Shown piece by piece: positions 8,376 through 16,212 of a stretch of 64,000 nt of DNA (its first letter is position 1; every line of letters starts with the position of its first letter). This DNA is from JADLGL01 sp050184415. GTDB taxonomy: Bacteria > Pseudomonadota > Alphaproteobacteria > Rhizobiales > Kaistiaceae. The position numbers and the translations under genes are program-made. The stretch is from contig JBFXAJ010000017.1 of the NCBI GenBank assembly GCA_050184415.1, positions 1 through 64,000 on the forward strand, read 5' to 3'. The notes under the pieces are model-generated. The model searched no databases. It had not been told where the DNA came from and worked only from the letters and a program-made list of their open reading frames with translations.

Positions 8376-9107
8376 TCAGGCTTTCGTTCGGGATCGGGTC
8401 TTGGGCGTCGGCGCCGGCTTGCCGAGGGCACGGGCCTTCTCGGCGGCCTGCCTGGCCTTCGCGGCGATGGCCGCGGCCTTGCTGCCCGCGGGCGGCTCGG
8501 CGATTGGGGCAATCATCCCCTCGACCGGGGTCAACATCGCGAGGGAGAAATAGTCGCCGCGGTCGGCGAGGTCGGGGGCGATCGCGGCGATGAGGTTGAA
8601 GAGCATGCCGCGGGCGAACCAATCGTCGAGGACGTCCGCCGGCGCGCCCGAGGCTTCCCCGACGCGGCGATAGAGGTCCGCGAACTCGGCCCGCACCGCG
8701 GCGCGGATCTCGTCGTCCGAGCAGGCCGCGTAGGCGTTGAGCTGGCAGCGGAGGAGATCGCGGTCGCGGAGGAGGACGCAATAGGCGTCGGCCATCGCGT
8801 GGAGGATGCTCTCCATCGACGGGTCGACCGCGCGGGCCTCGTCGGCAGCCGCCTCGAACGCGCTCCAGACGCGAGCGAACACGGTCCGCACCGTGGCGAG
8901 AAAGAGGTCGCGCTTGGTGCCGAAGAGCTGGAACAAATAGGGCTGCGAGACCCCGGCGCGGTTGGCGATGGCGTCGGTGGCGGTGCCCTCATAGCCATGC
9001 TGCGCGAACTCGGCGACCGCGACCGCAACGACCGCCGCGCGCCGGGCCTCCGCCGACATGCGGCGGCGGGGGGAGGGGGCGGTTGAAGCGTCGATACGGG
9101 CGGCCAT
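8376..9107 (-). CDS. TetR family transcriptional regulator
   Basis: A 243-residue regulator. The N-terminal helix-turn-helix (about residues 20-66) reads AVAEFAQHGYEGTATDAIA, then NRAGVSQPYLFQLFGTKRDLF, the classic TetR pattern. The rest is a helical ligand-binding domain, followed by an unusual Ala/Lys-rich tail (residues about 208-243). It transcribes in the same direction as the DHA2 pump that follows, and both upstream regions carry the same half-sites, so it very likely represses itself and the pump until an inducer binds. The ATG has no clear ribosome-binding site; an internal ATG at residue 17 is no better. Confidence 0.93.
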   Translation of the reverse strand: MAARIDASTAPSPRRRMSAEARRAAVVAVAVAEFAQHGYEGTATDAIANRAGVSQPYLFQLFGTKRDLFLATVRTVFARVWSAFEAAADEARAVDPSMESILHAMADAYCVLLRDRDLLRCQLNAYAACSDDEIRAAVRAEFADLYRRVGEASGAPADVLDDWFARGMLFNLIAAIAPDLADRGDYFSLAMLTPVEGMIAPIAEPPAGSKAAAIAAKARQAAEKARALGKPAPTPKTRSRTKA

Positions 9108-9121
9108 TGGGGACTCAGGCT

Positions 9122-9141
9122 AACTGAGTGATCGCTAAGTT
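9122..9141. promoter_or_regulatory. tetR operator candidate, promoter-distal from pump
   Basis: AACTGAGTGATCGCTAAGTT: imperfect 20-bp palindrome with half-site CGCTAAG. It ends 15 bp before the tetR start codon. Together with the neighbouring copy it forms a tandem pair spaced 27 bp start to start, in the place expected for autorepression. Confidence 0.65.
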
Positions 9142-9148
9142 ATGTCTG

Positions 9149-9166
9149 ACTTAGCGCTCACTAAGT
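9149..9166. promoter_or_regulatory. tetR operator candidate, second copy
   Basis: ACTTAGCGCTCACTAAGT: 18-bp palindrome with one mismatched arm position and the same TTAGCG/CACTAA half-sites as the other two sites. It lies between the end of the upstream LuxR-type gene (9173) and tetR. Confidence 0.7.
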
Positions 9167-9172
9167 TACGAG

Positions 9173-10300
9173 TCAAGCGGGATCGTCCGTCGTTCGGTGC
9201 CGGCCCAGTCGCTCGACGATCCGGATCAGGCCGGACTGACCTTTCACGTCTAGCTTGCCGTAGACCTGGTGGAGGATCGAGCGGATCGTTCCAAGCGTGG
9301 TGCCGGTCTCCGCCGCGACCTCCCTGGGCGTGAGGCCCGCGCCCATCCGATGCGCGATCCGAGCCTCGTGGGGTGTCAGCCCGAAGAGCTTCCGGAGCAG
9401 GGCCTCCGATCCCGGAGCCCGCCCGTCGAGGTCCGTGAGCATCAGGATGGCGCGGGCGTGGAGGAATGCATCTCGAAGCACGCCCGAGGTCGGGATCGCA
9501 TCGACGAGCAGCGGCCTCTTGTAGGGCCTCCGTATGACCGCGGGCATGTCGGCGTCGAGCGAGGAGGGGGCGCGCGCTCCGCCCGCCTTGGCGATCAGCG
9601 TCTGAAGCTGACCGTTCGACTGCGGGTCCGACGTCCACAGCCGACCGGCGGAAAGCCGGAGCTCCCCGCCGATGAGCCGCTGTGCGGCCGGGTTCATCGC
9701 GACCGCCTTCCCCTGCCAATCGAGGAGGAGAGCAGGCTTTGACGCGGCTTCGAGGATGTTCAGTGCCGCCGTCCCCTGGGCGTTGGTGATCCGGGCACTG
9801 AAGGCGACCATCCGCTCGAAATGGGGAGCGAGGCTTCTCAGCCTCCGGGCATCGGCCCTGTCGAAAGGTCCCTGGCTGGAGCTCCGCAGGAACGGAACCA
9901 CCCAAAGCCGCCCCTCGACCCGGAACGACGCGCCCGCCCACCACGGCAGATCATATTTCGGATACAGGTCGTGATATTGCGGCAGGCGCCGGCGATCCTC
10001 ATCGTTGGCGACGTCGTGCTCGATCAGAACGAGCCGCTGCTCCCGTTCGAATCTCGGGAAGCCGCGATCGGCGCGATGGTCCCGGCTCCACCAGCCGTCG
10101 CGGACGAACTCGCCGAGGAAATCCACAAAGTCGTGCGACGCCGGCAACCTGAGGAACTGATCGCGCGCATCGCGCGCGTAAAACATCATGCAGGCCGCGT
10201 CGAGGGAGCGGGCAAGCCGGTGAAGCGCCTGGCCAAAGGTCTCCGGCGCAAGCACCGCATCATAACAGTCGTCGACGGCCTTCCTGAGAGCCTCACGCAC
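9173..10300 (-). CDS. LuxR-type helix-turn-helix regulator
   Basis: A 375-residue regulator. The C-terminal 65 residues are a LuxR/FixJ DNA-binding domain: LFGLTPHEARIAHRMGAGLT then PREVAAETGTTLGTIRSILHQVYGKL. The N-terminal 300 residues are probably a GAF/PAS-like sensor (LLDWQGKAVAMNPAAQRLI is PAS-like); no phosphoacceptor domain is seen, so it likely senses a ligand. The start is a GTG preceded by GAGGGGGCGATC. It is divergent from a solute-binding protein gene; the shared 137-bp gap carries a perfect palindrome that is the best candidate for its binding site. Confidence 0.88.
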   Translation of the reverse strand: MREALRKAVDDCYDAVLAPETFGQALHRLARSLDAACMMFYARDARDQFLRLPASHDFVDFLGEFVRDGWWSRDHRADRGFPRFEREQRLVLIEHDVANDEDRRRLPQYHDLYPKYDLPWWAGASFRVEGRLWVVPFLRSSSQGPFDRADARRLRSLAPHFERMVAFSARITNAQGTAALNILEAASKPALLLDWQGKAVAMNPAAQRLIGGELRLSAGRLWTSDPQSNGQLQTLIAKAGGARAPSSLDADMPAVIRRPYKRPLLVDAIPTSGVLRDAFLHARAILMLTDLDGRAPGSEALLRKLFGLTPHEARIAHRMGAGLTPREVAAETGTTLGTIRSILHQVYGKLDVKGQSGLIRIVERLGRHRTTDDPA

Positions 10301-10352
10301 GATCGCCCCCTCGCGAACGCGCCCACCGGCGATCCTTGGCCATCCTAACCGA

Positions 10353-10378
10353 CGGCACCTATCGTTCGATAGGTGCCG
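10353..10378. promoter_or_regulatory. Perfect palindrome in divergent gap
   Basis: Arms CGGCACCTATCG and CGATAGGTGCCG, perfectly complementary over 12 bp, separated by TT. It sits 52 bp from the LuxR-type start and 59 bp from the solute-binding protein start. The two-base centre is too short for an RNA hairpin loop at full pairing and there is no T-run, so a dimeric protein site is more likely than a terminator. Confidence 0.75.
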
Positions 10379-10437
10379 AGCCGTACGCCCGCTGCGATCT
10401 TCGCCACGAGTCCGTTCCGGGCTCGCAAGAGGGGAGA

Positions 10438-11250
10438 ATGGCAGTGAGGAAGTCGCTTATTGTGGGTTCGCTCCCTGGCAGAACGGGAGTGAGTACACCG
10501 CGGAAGGCCGCGGTCTGGCTGTGCTGCCTGGCACTCGCGATGGCGGGCGGCATCGCCGCCGCCAACGCACAGGCCCTGACGGTGGGAACGCATCCGACCA
10601 CGCCCTTCGGCGGGCCTCCGCCCGGCGGCGGATACTGCGTGGACCTCATGACTGCGGTCGCGGAGCGAACCGGAGACCAGATCGAGTTCACGTTCATTCC
10701 GGTCGGCGAGTTCTTCCCGGCCTTGTCCGGCGGCACGATCGACGTTCTCTGCTCGGCGATCGGGCCAAGCAACGAGCAGCGCTCGCAAGGGATTGCCTTC
10801 ACGAGCTCGATCTTCATCAACAACGATGCCCTCATCGTCCTCGCGACGGACGCGACGGAGTATGGAACCGCTGCCGACTTCGTCGGTCAGCCGGTCGGTG
10901 CCGTGACCGGGACGGCCTATCTCGGAATATGGCGCGACGCCGGCGTCACGGACGTCCGCGAATTCCCGGTCGTCACCGACGCCTACACCGCGCTCCGGAA
11001 CGGGGAGATCAACGCAATCATCACCGGCGGCCCCGGCGTCGCCTATCGGCAGCAGGTCCTCGGCCAGGACGCCGATCTGCGCATGGTCGACACGTATGTG
11101 AGCACCCTCAACGCCTATGCTGCCCTGGCCGTGCGTGCCGAGGAAACGGAGCTCCTCGGCCGCCTGCAGGCGGCTCTCGAGACGTTGAAAGGGGACGGCA
11201 CGATCGAGACCCTGACAACCCGGTGGGCGATGCCGCTCCCGCCGTTCTAA
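10438..11250 (+). CDS. Family 3 extracellular solute-binding protein
   Basis: Periplasmic receptor of about 270 residues with a signal peptide (KAAVWLCCLALAMAGGIAAA then NAQA). The body has the family 3 plan: GGYCVDLMTAVAERTGDQIE, FFPALSGGTIDVLCSAIGPS, a hinge, AVTGTAYLGIWRD, and RNGEINAIITGGPGVAY. Such proteins usually serve polar amino-acid ABC importers, but no permease or ATPase follows; it may be an orphan receptor or act with proteins encoded elsewhere. The ATG is chosen for GAGGGGAGA directly upstream; an in-frame start 102 bp earlier would read through the palindrome. Control by the divergent LuxR-type gene is likely. Confidence 0.85.
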   Translation: MAVRKSLIVGSLPGRTGVSTPRKAAVWLCCLALAMAGGIAAANAQALTVGTHPTTPFGGPPPGGGYCVDLMTAVAERTGDQIEFTFIPVGEFFPALSGGTIDVLCSAIGPSNEQRSQGIAFTSSIFINNDALIVLATDATEYGTAADFVGQPVGAVTGTAYLGIWRDAGVTDVREFPVVTDAYTALRNGEINAIITGGPGVAYRQQVLGQDADLRMVDTYVSTLNAYAALAVRAEETELLGRLQAALETLKGDGTIETLTTRWAMPLPPF

Positions 11251-11283
11251 GGCACCGGACGCGCTATCCGCCATCCCGCTCCG

Positions 11284-11316
11284 CAGCCACGATGGTCGCG
11301 CAAGCCGTCGTGGCTG
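11284..11316 (+). terminator. Hairpin after the solute-binding protein
   Basis: Perfect 9-bp arms CAGCCACGA and TCGTGGCTG, 34 bp past the stop codon. There is no T-run, so it is a weak terminator candidate. Confidence 0.45.
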
Positions 11317-11451
11317 GGAGCTTCGGTGACGGCGCGGGGTTCGCCGGAATTCGCCGAGCGAACGCCAACCCGGCGTTCCTTCCTCCTCGGCGGCCGAGGC
11401 GACGCCTCGTTTCGGCGATGTTCAGCGCCGATCGGGCCCGTCGATCGAAGC

Positions 11452-11477
11452 GCCCCGAGGTCCAACGGCCTCGGGGC
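11452..11477 (-). terminator. Hairpin after hdeD
   Basis: Perfect 9-bp GC-rich arms GCCCCGAGG and CCTCGGGGC around 8 bases, 7 bp beyond the hdeD stop on the leftward strand. No T-run follows. Confidence 0.5.
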
Positions 11478-11483
11478 TACGCC

Positions 11484-12062
11484 TCAGGCGCTGTGATGCC
11501 GACGCAGGCGGAAGGCGAGGCCGACGAGCATGATGCCGAGGAGGAGCGCGGCGATGCCGATCAGCCAGGCAAGGGCGATGGCGCCGGCGCCTGGCGCGAT
11601 CAGGACGAATACGCCGAACAGCACCGACAGGACGCCGCCGAGGATCAGCATCCACTCATTGTCGATCTCGCGGCGGAGCGCGATCGCGCCGATGATCTCG
11701 AACACGCCGCGGACCACGGCCCAGGCGCCGATGAAGGTGATGAGAAGAAGGGCGGTCAGGTCCGGCCAGACGATGGCGAGGATGCCCGCCGCGATCCCGG
11801 CGATGCCGACGATGACGAGCCACCAGCGCGGCATCTTGCTGTCGCCGCGGATCGCGCTCGCGAGCGCCATGACGCCGTCGATGATGGCGTAGATGCCGAA
11901 GATGATCGCGAGCGTGATCACGGTCGCGATCGGGACGGCGATGGCAATCACGCCGAAGATGATCGCGAGCACGCCGCGAACGAGGAACAGCCACCAGTTC
12001 TCGGACATCCGCCGAAGAAGTGGGCCGCCAAGGCCCGTCTGGGTCATGCTAGCGTTGGTCAT
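11484..12062 (-). CDS. HdeD family acid-resistance membrane protein
   Basis: A 192-residue inner-membrane protein with six hydrophobic helices arranged as three similar pairs. WWLFLVRGVLAIIFGVIAIA, ALLLITFIGAWAVVRGVFEI and MLILGGVLSVLFGVFVLIAP show the repeated W/GhhxhhhGhhh pattern of HdeD/DUF308. In Escherichia coli HdeD helps acid resistance at high cell density; the mechanism is unknown. A GTG one codon upstream is possible, with AGGTGTG before the ATG. It stands alone between convergent and co-directional neighbours. Confidence 0.9.
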   Translation of the reverse strand: MTNASMTQTGLGGPLLRRMSENWWLFLVRGVLAIIFGVIAIAVPIATVITLAIIFGIYAIIDGVMALASAIRGDSKMPRWWLVIVGIAGIAAGILAIVWPDLTALLLITFIGAWAVVRGVFEIIGAIALRREIDNEWMLILGGVLSVLFGVFVLIAPGAGAIALAWLIGIAALLLGIMLVGLAFRLRRHHSA

Positions 12063-12293
12063 CACACCTGCCCCCGCAATGAGTGAACCTTGCGGAAGAC
12101 TAGCAGAAAACGCGCGCCGCAGACATAAGCGACGCTACGGGGTGTTCATAACGCAGGCGGGGAAGGAGTTCTTTTCGGGTCCCGGGAGGACTATTGGTGG
12201 TCGGCCCGCGCGGAAAAAGGCACTCGGAGCGGGCGGCATCTCTCCCTCTCCGTGCGAACGCCCAACAGGCTCGGTCTCTCCGCCTCCGAGCCT

Positions 12294-12340
12294 ACCCCCA
12301 CGGAAGCTTGCGACTGCAAGGAGCAAGCTTCCGTGGGGGT
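12294..12340. repeat. Hairpin with perfect 18-bp arms
   Basis: ACCCCCACGGAAGCTTGC and GCAAGCTTCCGTGGGGGT are exact reverse complements around an 11-base loop. Such length and perfection is unusual for a simple terminator and suggests a repetitive palindromic element, although it would also fold strongly in the ilvN transcript. Confidence 0.7.
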
Positions 12341-12422
12341 CTGGTCCGTTCCGCGTGGGACGGAGCGAATGGCGAGTCACAGACCCCCCACGGTTTCGCG
12401 TCGGCGTCGCCTCGCGAAACCC

Positions 12423-12443
12423 GCTCCCCCTCAAGGGGGGAGC
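12423..12443 (-). terminator. Terminator-like hairpin after ilvN
   Basis: GCTCCCCC and GGGGGAGC arms around 5 bases, 29 bp beyond the ilvN stop on the leftward strand. No T-run, so termination is only inferred from position. Confidence 0.45.
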
Positions 12444-12472
12444 TCGGTCCCGTCGTGGGTCGCACCAGCCCC

Positions 12473-13015
12473 CTAAACCTCCCGTCCCCGCCGCACCGCG
12501 GCGATGCCGGTGCGGCAGACTTCGACGAGGCCGAGGGGGCCCATGATGGCGATGAACTGCTCGATCTTGGCGGTCTTGCCGGTCAGCTCGAAGACGAAAT
12601 GGTCGACATTGGCGTCGATGACGTCGGCGCGGAACGCGGTGGCGAGGCGGAGAGCTTCGTTCCGCTGCTCGCCGGTACCGGCGACCTTCACCAGCGCCAG
12701 CTCGCGCTCGAGCGAATTGCCCTCGGCGGTGAGGTCGCGGACCGAGTGGACCGGCACCATGCGCGAGAGCTGCGCCTTGATCTGCTCGATGACGGCGGGG
12801 AGGCCGGTGGTGACGACGGTGATCCGCGAGACGTGCCGCGAATGCTCGGTCTCCGATACCGTCAGGCTGTCGATGTTGTAGCCGCGGCCGGAGAAGAGGC
12901 CGATGACGCGGGCGAGGACGCCGGGCTCGTTGTCGACGACCAGCGACAGGGTGTGGGTCTCCTGCGGCGGCTTCGCGGCAGGCACGAAGGTCGGAGGCGT
13001 CGGCTGGGCGGTCAT
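12473..13015 (-). CDS. ilvN: Acetolactate synthase small (regulatory) subunit
   Basis: Regulatory partner of IlvB that binds valine and raises activity. At 180 residues it is a typical long-form subunit: the N-terminal ACT domain (HTLSLVVDNEPGVLARVIGL, FSGRGYNIDSLTVSETE, HVSRITVV) and a C-terminal domain with LATAFRADVIDANVDHFVFE. Its first four bases overlap the stop of the YqhA-type gene (ATGA). It is the last gene of the operon ilvB-DUF2225-yqhA-ilvN, so the attenuator ahead of ilvB should control it too. Confidence 0.97.
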   Translation of the reverse strand: MTAQPTPPTFVPAAKPPQETHTLSLVVDNEPGVLARVIGLFSGRGYNIDSLTVSETEHSRHVSRITVVTTGLPAVIEQIKAQLSRMVPVHSVRDLTAEGNSLERELALVKVAGTGEQRNEALRLATAFRADVIDANVDHFVFELTGKTAKIEQFIAIMGPLGLVEVCRTGIAAVRRGREV

Positions 13016-13605
13016 CGGTGCTGGTCCGGATTGGAGGAAGCGGAGCCGTTGTCGCCGCTGGTGTCATGGTCGCCGAGGGCGAGCAGCCAGATGGCGCCGG
13101 CAAGGAGAACGATGGAGACGGGAAGGACGAGGAGGTTCCAGCTGAAAGTGCTGCCGGCCTCGACGACCACGCGTGCGAAGATCACGATGAGGACGACGAC
13201 GACCACCTCGGCGAGGATCGCCTTGAGCTGGCCGACGCCCGAGATCTTCATCCAGGAGGGCAGGATGCGGGCGAGCGCCGGCGGCAGGCGGAAGACGAAG
13301 CCGACCGCGATGCCATAGGCGAAGATCACCAGCACGACGCCGAAGAGGAACGAGTCCACGGCCTCGAGGACCGGCACCGTCACCTGCGCGACATGGCCAT
13401 CCTCGCTGCCATGGCGGAGCGTGTCCCAGGCTTCCCCGACATAGAGGAAGCCCTGGTAGAACATCAGGAGCGAGCCGAGGAACGAGCCGACCGAGCCCGC
13501 CAGCATGACGATACGGAGCGCGAAGAGGCCGCGGAGGAACAATGCGCCGCGGCGCAGCCCGTCGGGCGACACCTCGGGATCGATCGGATTGGAGGGCTCG
13601 GCCAT
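13012..13605 (-). CDS. YqhA family (UPF0114) membrane protein
   Basis: A 197-residue inner-membrane protein with about four hydrophobic segments. LRIVMLAGSVGSFLGSLLMF, VLEAVDSFLFGVVLVIFAYG, ISGVGQLKAILAEVVVVVLI and NLLVLPVSIVLLAGAIWLLA fit UPF0114/YqhA. The function is unknown. It lies between ilvB and ilvN, 3 bp after the DUF2225 gene and overlapping ilvN by 4 bp, so it must be cotranscribed with the isoleucine-valine genes; no metabolic link is evident. Confidence 0.85.
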   Translation of the reverse strand: MAEPSNPIDPEVSPDGLRRGALFLRGLFALRIVMLAGSVGSFLGSLLMFYQGFLYVGEAWDTLRHGSEDGHVAQVTVPVLEAVDSFLFGVVLVIFAYGIAVGFVFRLPPALARILPSWMKISGVGQLKAILAEVVVVVLIVIFARVVVEAGSTFSWNLLVLPVSIVLLAGAIWLLALGDHDTSGDNGSASSNPDQHR

Positions 13606-13608
13606 CCG

Positions 13609-14265
13609 CTAGGCTTCCTCCATCGCGATCGCCATGGTGTAGCGGGCGCTGTCGCCTTCGAGGATCATCCGGATCTGGAAGCGGGCGATGGCGTCGACCT
13701 TCGGCAGCGCGTTGCCGATGAGGCGGTCGCAATACGCCTCGGCCTCGTCGAAGCGGCCGATGCGCCTGAGGACGTCGACGAGCTGGATGGTCCAGTCGGT
13801 CGCCTCCTTGGCGTCAGGCATTTCGTCGAGAGCCTCGATGAACGAGGCCGCCGCCTGGCTGCGATAGGCCGATGCGCTGTCGGCATCGTCGCGGTCGTCC
13901 GCATCCCATGCGGCGCAGAGAAAGCGGTAGGCTGCGAGACCCGCCTGCGCCGTGGCGCCTTCGATGAGGGCACGGCGCTCGAACCGGTTGGCAAGCGGGG
14001 CGCCGTCGCGCGCTGCGACCAGCTCTCGCCAGGCGGGGGCATCGAGCGCCGCCTTGTCGGCGTCGCTGGCCTTCGCAAGGTCGGGCGCGACGAAGCCGCA
14101 GGACGGGCAGTCCTGCAGCCACACAGGCATGGTGCTCCGCCGCATCTCGGGGGGCCGGAGGTCGAGGTCCGGCCAGCCGTACGATTCGACATTAGCGAGC
14201 CGCTGCTGCTCGCTCGTCGTGCCGCAGACGGCGCAGGTCACCGAGATCGGGTTGATAGTGGTCAC
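13609..14265 (-). CDS. DUF2225-like zinc-ribbon protein
   Basis: A 218-residue cytoplasmic protein. It opens with CAVCG, and CPSCG follows about 40 residues later, a likely four-cysteine metal site, as in DUF2225. The rest is helical with tetratricopeptide-like segments (AAASFIEALDEMP, FDEAEAYCDRLIGNALPKVD). The function is unknown. The start is a GTG with only a weak GCAGG upstream. It begins 10 bp after ilvB and ends 3 bp before the YqhA-type gene. Confidence 0.75.
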   Translation of the reverse strand: MTTINPISVTCAVCGTTSEQQRLANVESYGWPDLDLRPPEMRRSTMPVWLQDCPSCGFVAPDLAKASDADKAALDAPAWRELVAARDGAPLANRFERRALIEGATAQAGLAAYRFLCAAWDADDRDDADSASAYRSQAAASFIEALDEMPDAKEATDWTIQLVDVLRRIGRFDEAEAYCDRLIGNALPKVDAIARFQIRMILEGDSARYTMAIAMEEA

Positions 14266-14275
14266 GCGCCTGCGC

Positions 14276-16042
14276 CTACACCATCACCTTGCCGGCGTCG
14301 TCGATCGCCGTGTCGATCTCCTCCTCGGTGGCTTCCGGCAGCAGCATCTCGTTGTGCGCCTTGCCCGATGGGATCATCGGCAGGCAGTTCGCGAGCGCGG
14401 CGACGCGGCAGTCGAAGAGCACCGGCTTGTCGACGTCGATCATCTCGGCGATGGCGTCGTCGAGTTCATCGGGCTTCTCGGCCTTGAGGCCGACGCAGCC
14501 ATAGGCTTCCGCGAGCTTCACGAAATCCGGCAGCGATTCCATGTAGCTGTGCGACAGCCGGTTGCCGTGGAGGAGCTGCTGCCACTGGCGGACCATGCCC
14601 ATGTACTGGTTGTTGAGGATGAAGATCTTGATCGGGAGGTCGTGCTGCACCGCAGCCGACATCTCCTGCATCGTCATCAGCACCGACGCATCGCCCGCGA
14701 TGTCGATGACGAGCGCGCCGGGATGGGCGGCCTGGACGCCGAGCGCCGCCGGGAGGCCGTAGCCCATCGTCCCGAGGCCGCCGGAGGTCATCCAGTGGTT
14801 CGGCTCCTCGAAATGGAAATATTGCGCGGCCCACATCTGGTGCTGGCCGACCTCGGTGGTCACGTAGGTCTCGCGGCCTTGCGTTGCCGCGTAGAGCCGC
14901 TCGACGGCGAACTGCGGCATGATGATGTCGCGGCTGTTCTTGTAGGCGAGGCTCTTCCGCGCCCGCCATTTTTCGATCTGCTGCCACCACGCCTTGAGCG
15001 CCGCCTTGTCGACCTTGGCGTTGGTCTGGTCCCAGAGGTCGAGCATGTCGCGGAGCACGCTGCCGACGTCGCCGACGATGGCGATGTCGACATGGACGTT
15101 CTTGTTGATCGACGACGGGTCGATGTCGACGTGGATCTTCTTGCTGCCGGGCGAAAAGGCGTTGAGGCGGCCGGTGATGCGGTCGTCGAAGCGCGCGCCG
15201 AGATTGATCATGACGTCGCAGTCATGCATCGCGTTGTTGGCTTCGTAGGTGCCGTGCATGCCGAGCATGCCGAGCCATTGCGGGTCCGACGCCGGGTAGG
15301 AGCCGAGACCCATCAGCGTGGTCGTGATCGGGAAGCCGGTCTTGCGGACGAACTCGCGGAGGAGGCGCGACGCCTCGGGGCCGGAATTGATGATACCGCC
15401 GCCGGTATAGAAGACCGGCCGCTTGGCCGACGCGATCAGCTCGACCGCGGCGCGGATCCTGGCGTCGTCACCCTTCACACGCGGCTTGTAGGTCTTGTGG
15501 CCGATCTCGGACGGGCCGGTATAGACGCCGGTCGCGAACTGGATGTCCTTCGGGATGTCGACGACGACCGGGCCGGGGCGGCCATGGGTGGCGACGTAGA
15601 ACGCCTCGTGGAGGATGCGGGCAAGGTCGTTCACGTCCTTCACCAGCCAATTGTGCTTGGTGCAGGGGCGGGTGATGCCGACCGTGTCGCATTCCTGGAA
15701 GGCGTCCGAGCCGATCAGGTGGGTCGCGACCTGGCCGGTGATACAGACGAGCGGGATGGAGTCGAGGAGCGCGTCGGTGAGGGCCGTGACCATGTTGGTC
15801 GCGCCCGGGCCGGAGGTGACGAGCGCAACGCCGGGCTTGCCGGTCGAGCGGGCGTAGCCCTCGGCGGCGTGGCCGGCGCCCTGCTCGTGGCGGACCAGGA
15901 TGTGGCGGATGCGGTCCTGCTGGAAGATCGCGTCGTAGATCGGGAGCACCGCGCCGCCGGGATAGCCGAAGACGTCGGTCACGCCATGGTCGGCAAAGGC
16001 GGCAAGGACCATCTCCGCCCCGGTCATCAGTCGCTGTTCCAT
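14276..16042 (-). CDS. ilvB: Acetolactate synthase large (catalytic) subunit
   Basis: Thiamine-diphosphate enzyme that condenses pyruvate with pyruvate or 2-oxobutyrate, the first committed step to branched-chain amino acids. 588 residues. FGYPGGAVLPIYDA and HEQGAGHAAEGYAR (catalytic Glu) lie in the first domain, VTSGPGATNMVTALTDA follows, and the cofactor motif GDASVLMTMQEMSAA to NNQYMGMVRQWQ is in the C-terminal third. The start at 16042 has GGAGCGTGAG before it. Upstream lies a promoter, a leader peptide gene and an attenuator hairpin, so expression responds to charged Ile/Leu/Val tRNA. Confidence 0.98.
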   Translation of the reverse strand: MEQRLMTGAEMVLAAFADHGVTDVFGYPGGAVLPIYDAIFQQDRIRHILVRHEQGAGHAAEGYARSTGKPGVALVTSGPGATNMVTALTDALLDSIPLVCITGQVATHLIGSDAFQECDTVGITRPCTKHNWLVKDVNDLARILHEAFYVATHGRPGPVVVDIPKDIQFATGVYTGPSEIGHKTYKPRVKGDDARIRAAVELIASAKRPVFYTGGGIINSGPEASRLLREFVRKTGFPITTTLMGLGSYPASDPQWLGMLGMHGTYEANNAMHDCDVMINLGARFDDRITGRLNAFSPGSKKIHVDIDPSSINKNVHVDIAIVGDVGSVLRDMLDLWDQTNAKVDKAALKAWWQQIEKWRARKSLAYKNSRDIIMPQFAVERLYAATQGRETYVTTEVGQHQMWAAQYFHFEEPNHWMTSGGLGTMGYGLPAALGVQAAHPGALVIDIAGDASVLMTMQEMSAAVQHDLPIKIFILNNQYMGMVRQWQQLLHGNRLSHSYMESLPDFVKLAEAYGCVGLKAEKPDELDDAIAEMIDVDKPVLFDCRVAALANCLPMIPSGKAHNEMLLPEATEEEIDTAIDDAGKVMV

Positions 16043-16073
16043 CTCACGCTCCAAATTTCGACCCGCATCGCCG

Positions 16074-16100
16074 GCAACAAAAAAGGGCCGTAAGGCCCTT
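16074..16100 (-). terminator. Attenuator hairpin of the ilvB leader
   Basis: On the leftward transcript: AAGGGCC, loop TTAC, GGCCCTT, then TTTTTTGTT, a textbook intrinsic terminator, placed about 30 bases after the leader peptide stop and 32 bp before ilvB. An upstream pairing, AGCGCACCGCC (around 16145-16155) with GGTGGTGCGCT (16109-16119), and a possible GTAGGG-CCTTAC pairing that would open the terminator stem, provide alternative folds. Confidence 0.85.
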
Positions 16101-16131
16101 CGGTTTCAGCGCACCACCCTACGCGACGGCT

Positions 16132-16179
16132 CTAAGCCATCGTGGCGGTGCGCTCCGATACTACGAGAATTCGCTTCAC
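16132..16179 (-). CDS. ilvB leader peptide
   Basis: A 15-residue peptide MKRILVVSERTATMA with a GTG start and TAG stop. Codons 4-7 are Ile-Leu-Val-Val, exactly the amino acids made by the operon. A ribosome stalled there would cover the first strand of the leader RNA, prevent the early hairpin and so influence the U-tailed terminator at 16074-16100. GGAAG lies about 10 bases before the start. It is too short to be found by routine gene calling; the inference rests on codon content plus the promoter and terminator that frame it. Confidence 0.85.
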   Translation of the reverse strand: MKRILVVSERTATMA

Positions 16180-16212
16180 GGATGTCTTCCGGGCTCTCGA
16201 AAACGAGCGGCG

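Larger units (their letters stand above)
12063..12472. other. Gene-free gap with nested inverted repeats
   Basis: The 410 bp between hdeD and the end of ilvN hold no plausible gene. The right half carries several inverted repeats: 12294-12340, a 9-bp pair GGTTTCGCG (12392-12400) with CGCGAAACC (12413-12421), and 12423-12443. A further pairing links GTGGGGGTCTG near 12334 with CAGACCCCCCAC near 12381. It looks like one or more small palindromic repeat elements inserted behind ilvN. Confidence 0.6.

Noticed and set aside
10353..10378. Palindrome as a transcription terminator
   Set aside because: It lies between divergent start codons, has a two-base centre and no T-run.
12294..12340. CRISPR-like repeat
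   Set aside because: Single inverted repeat with no regularly spaced direct copies; no cas gene in the window.
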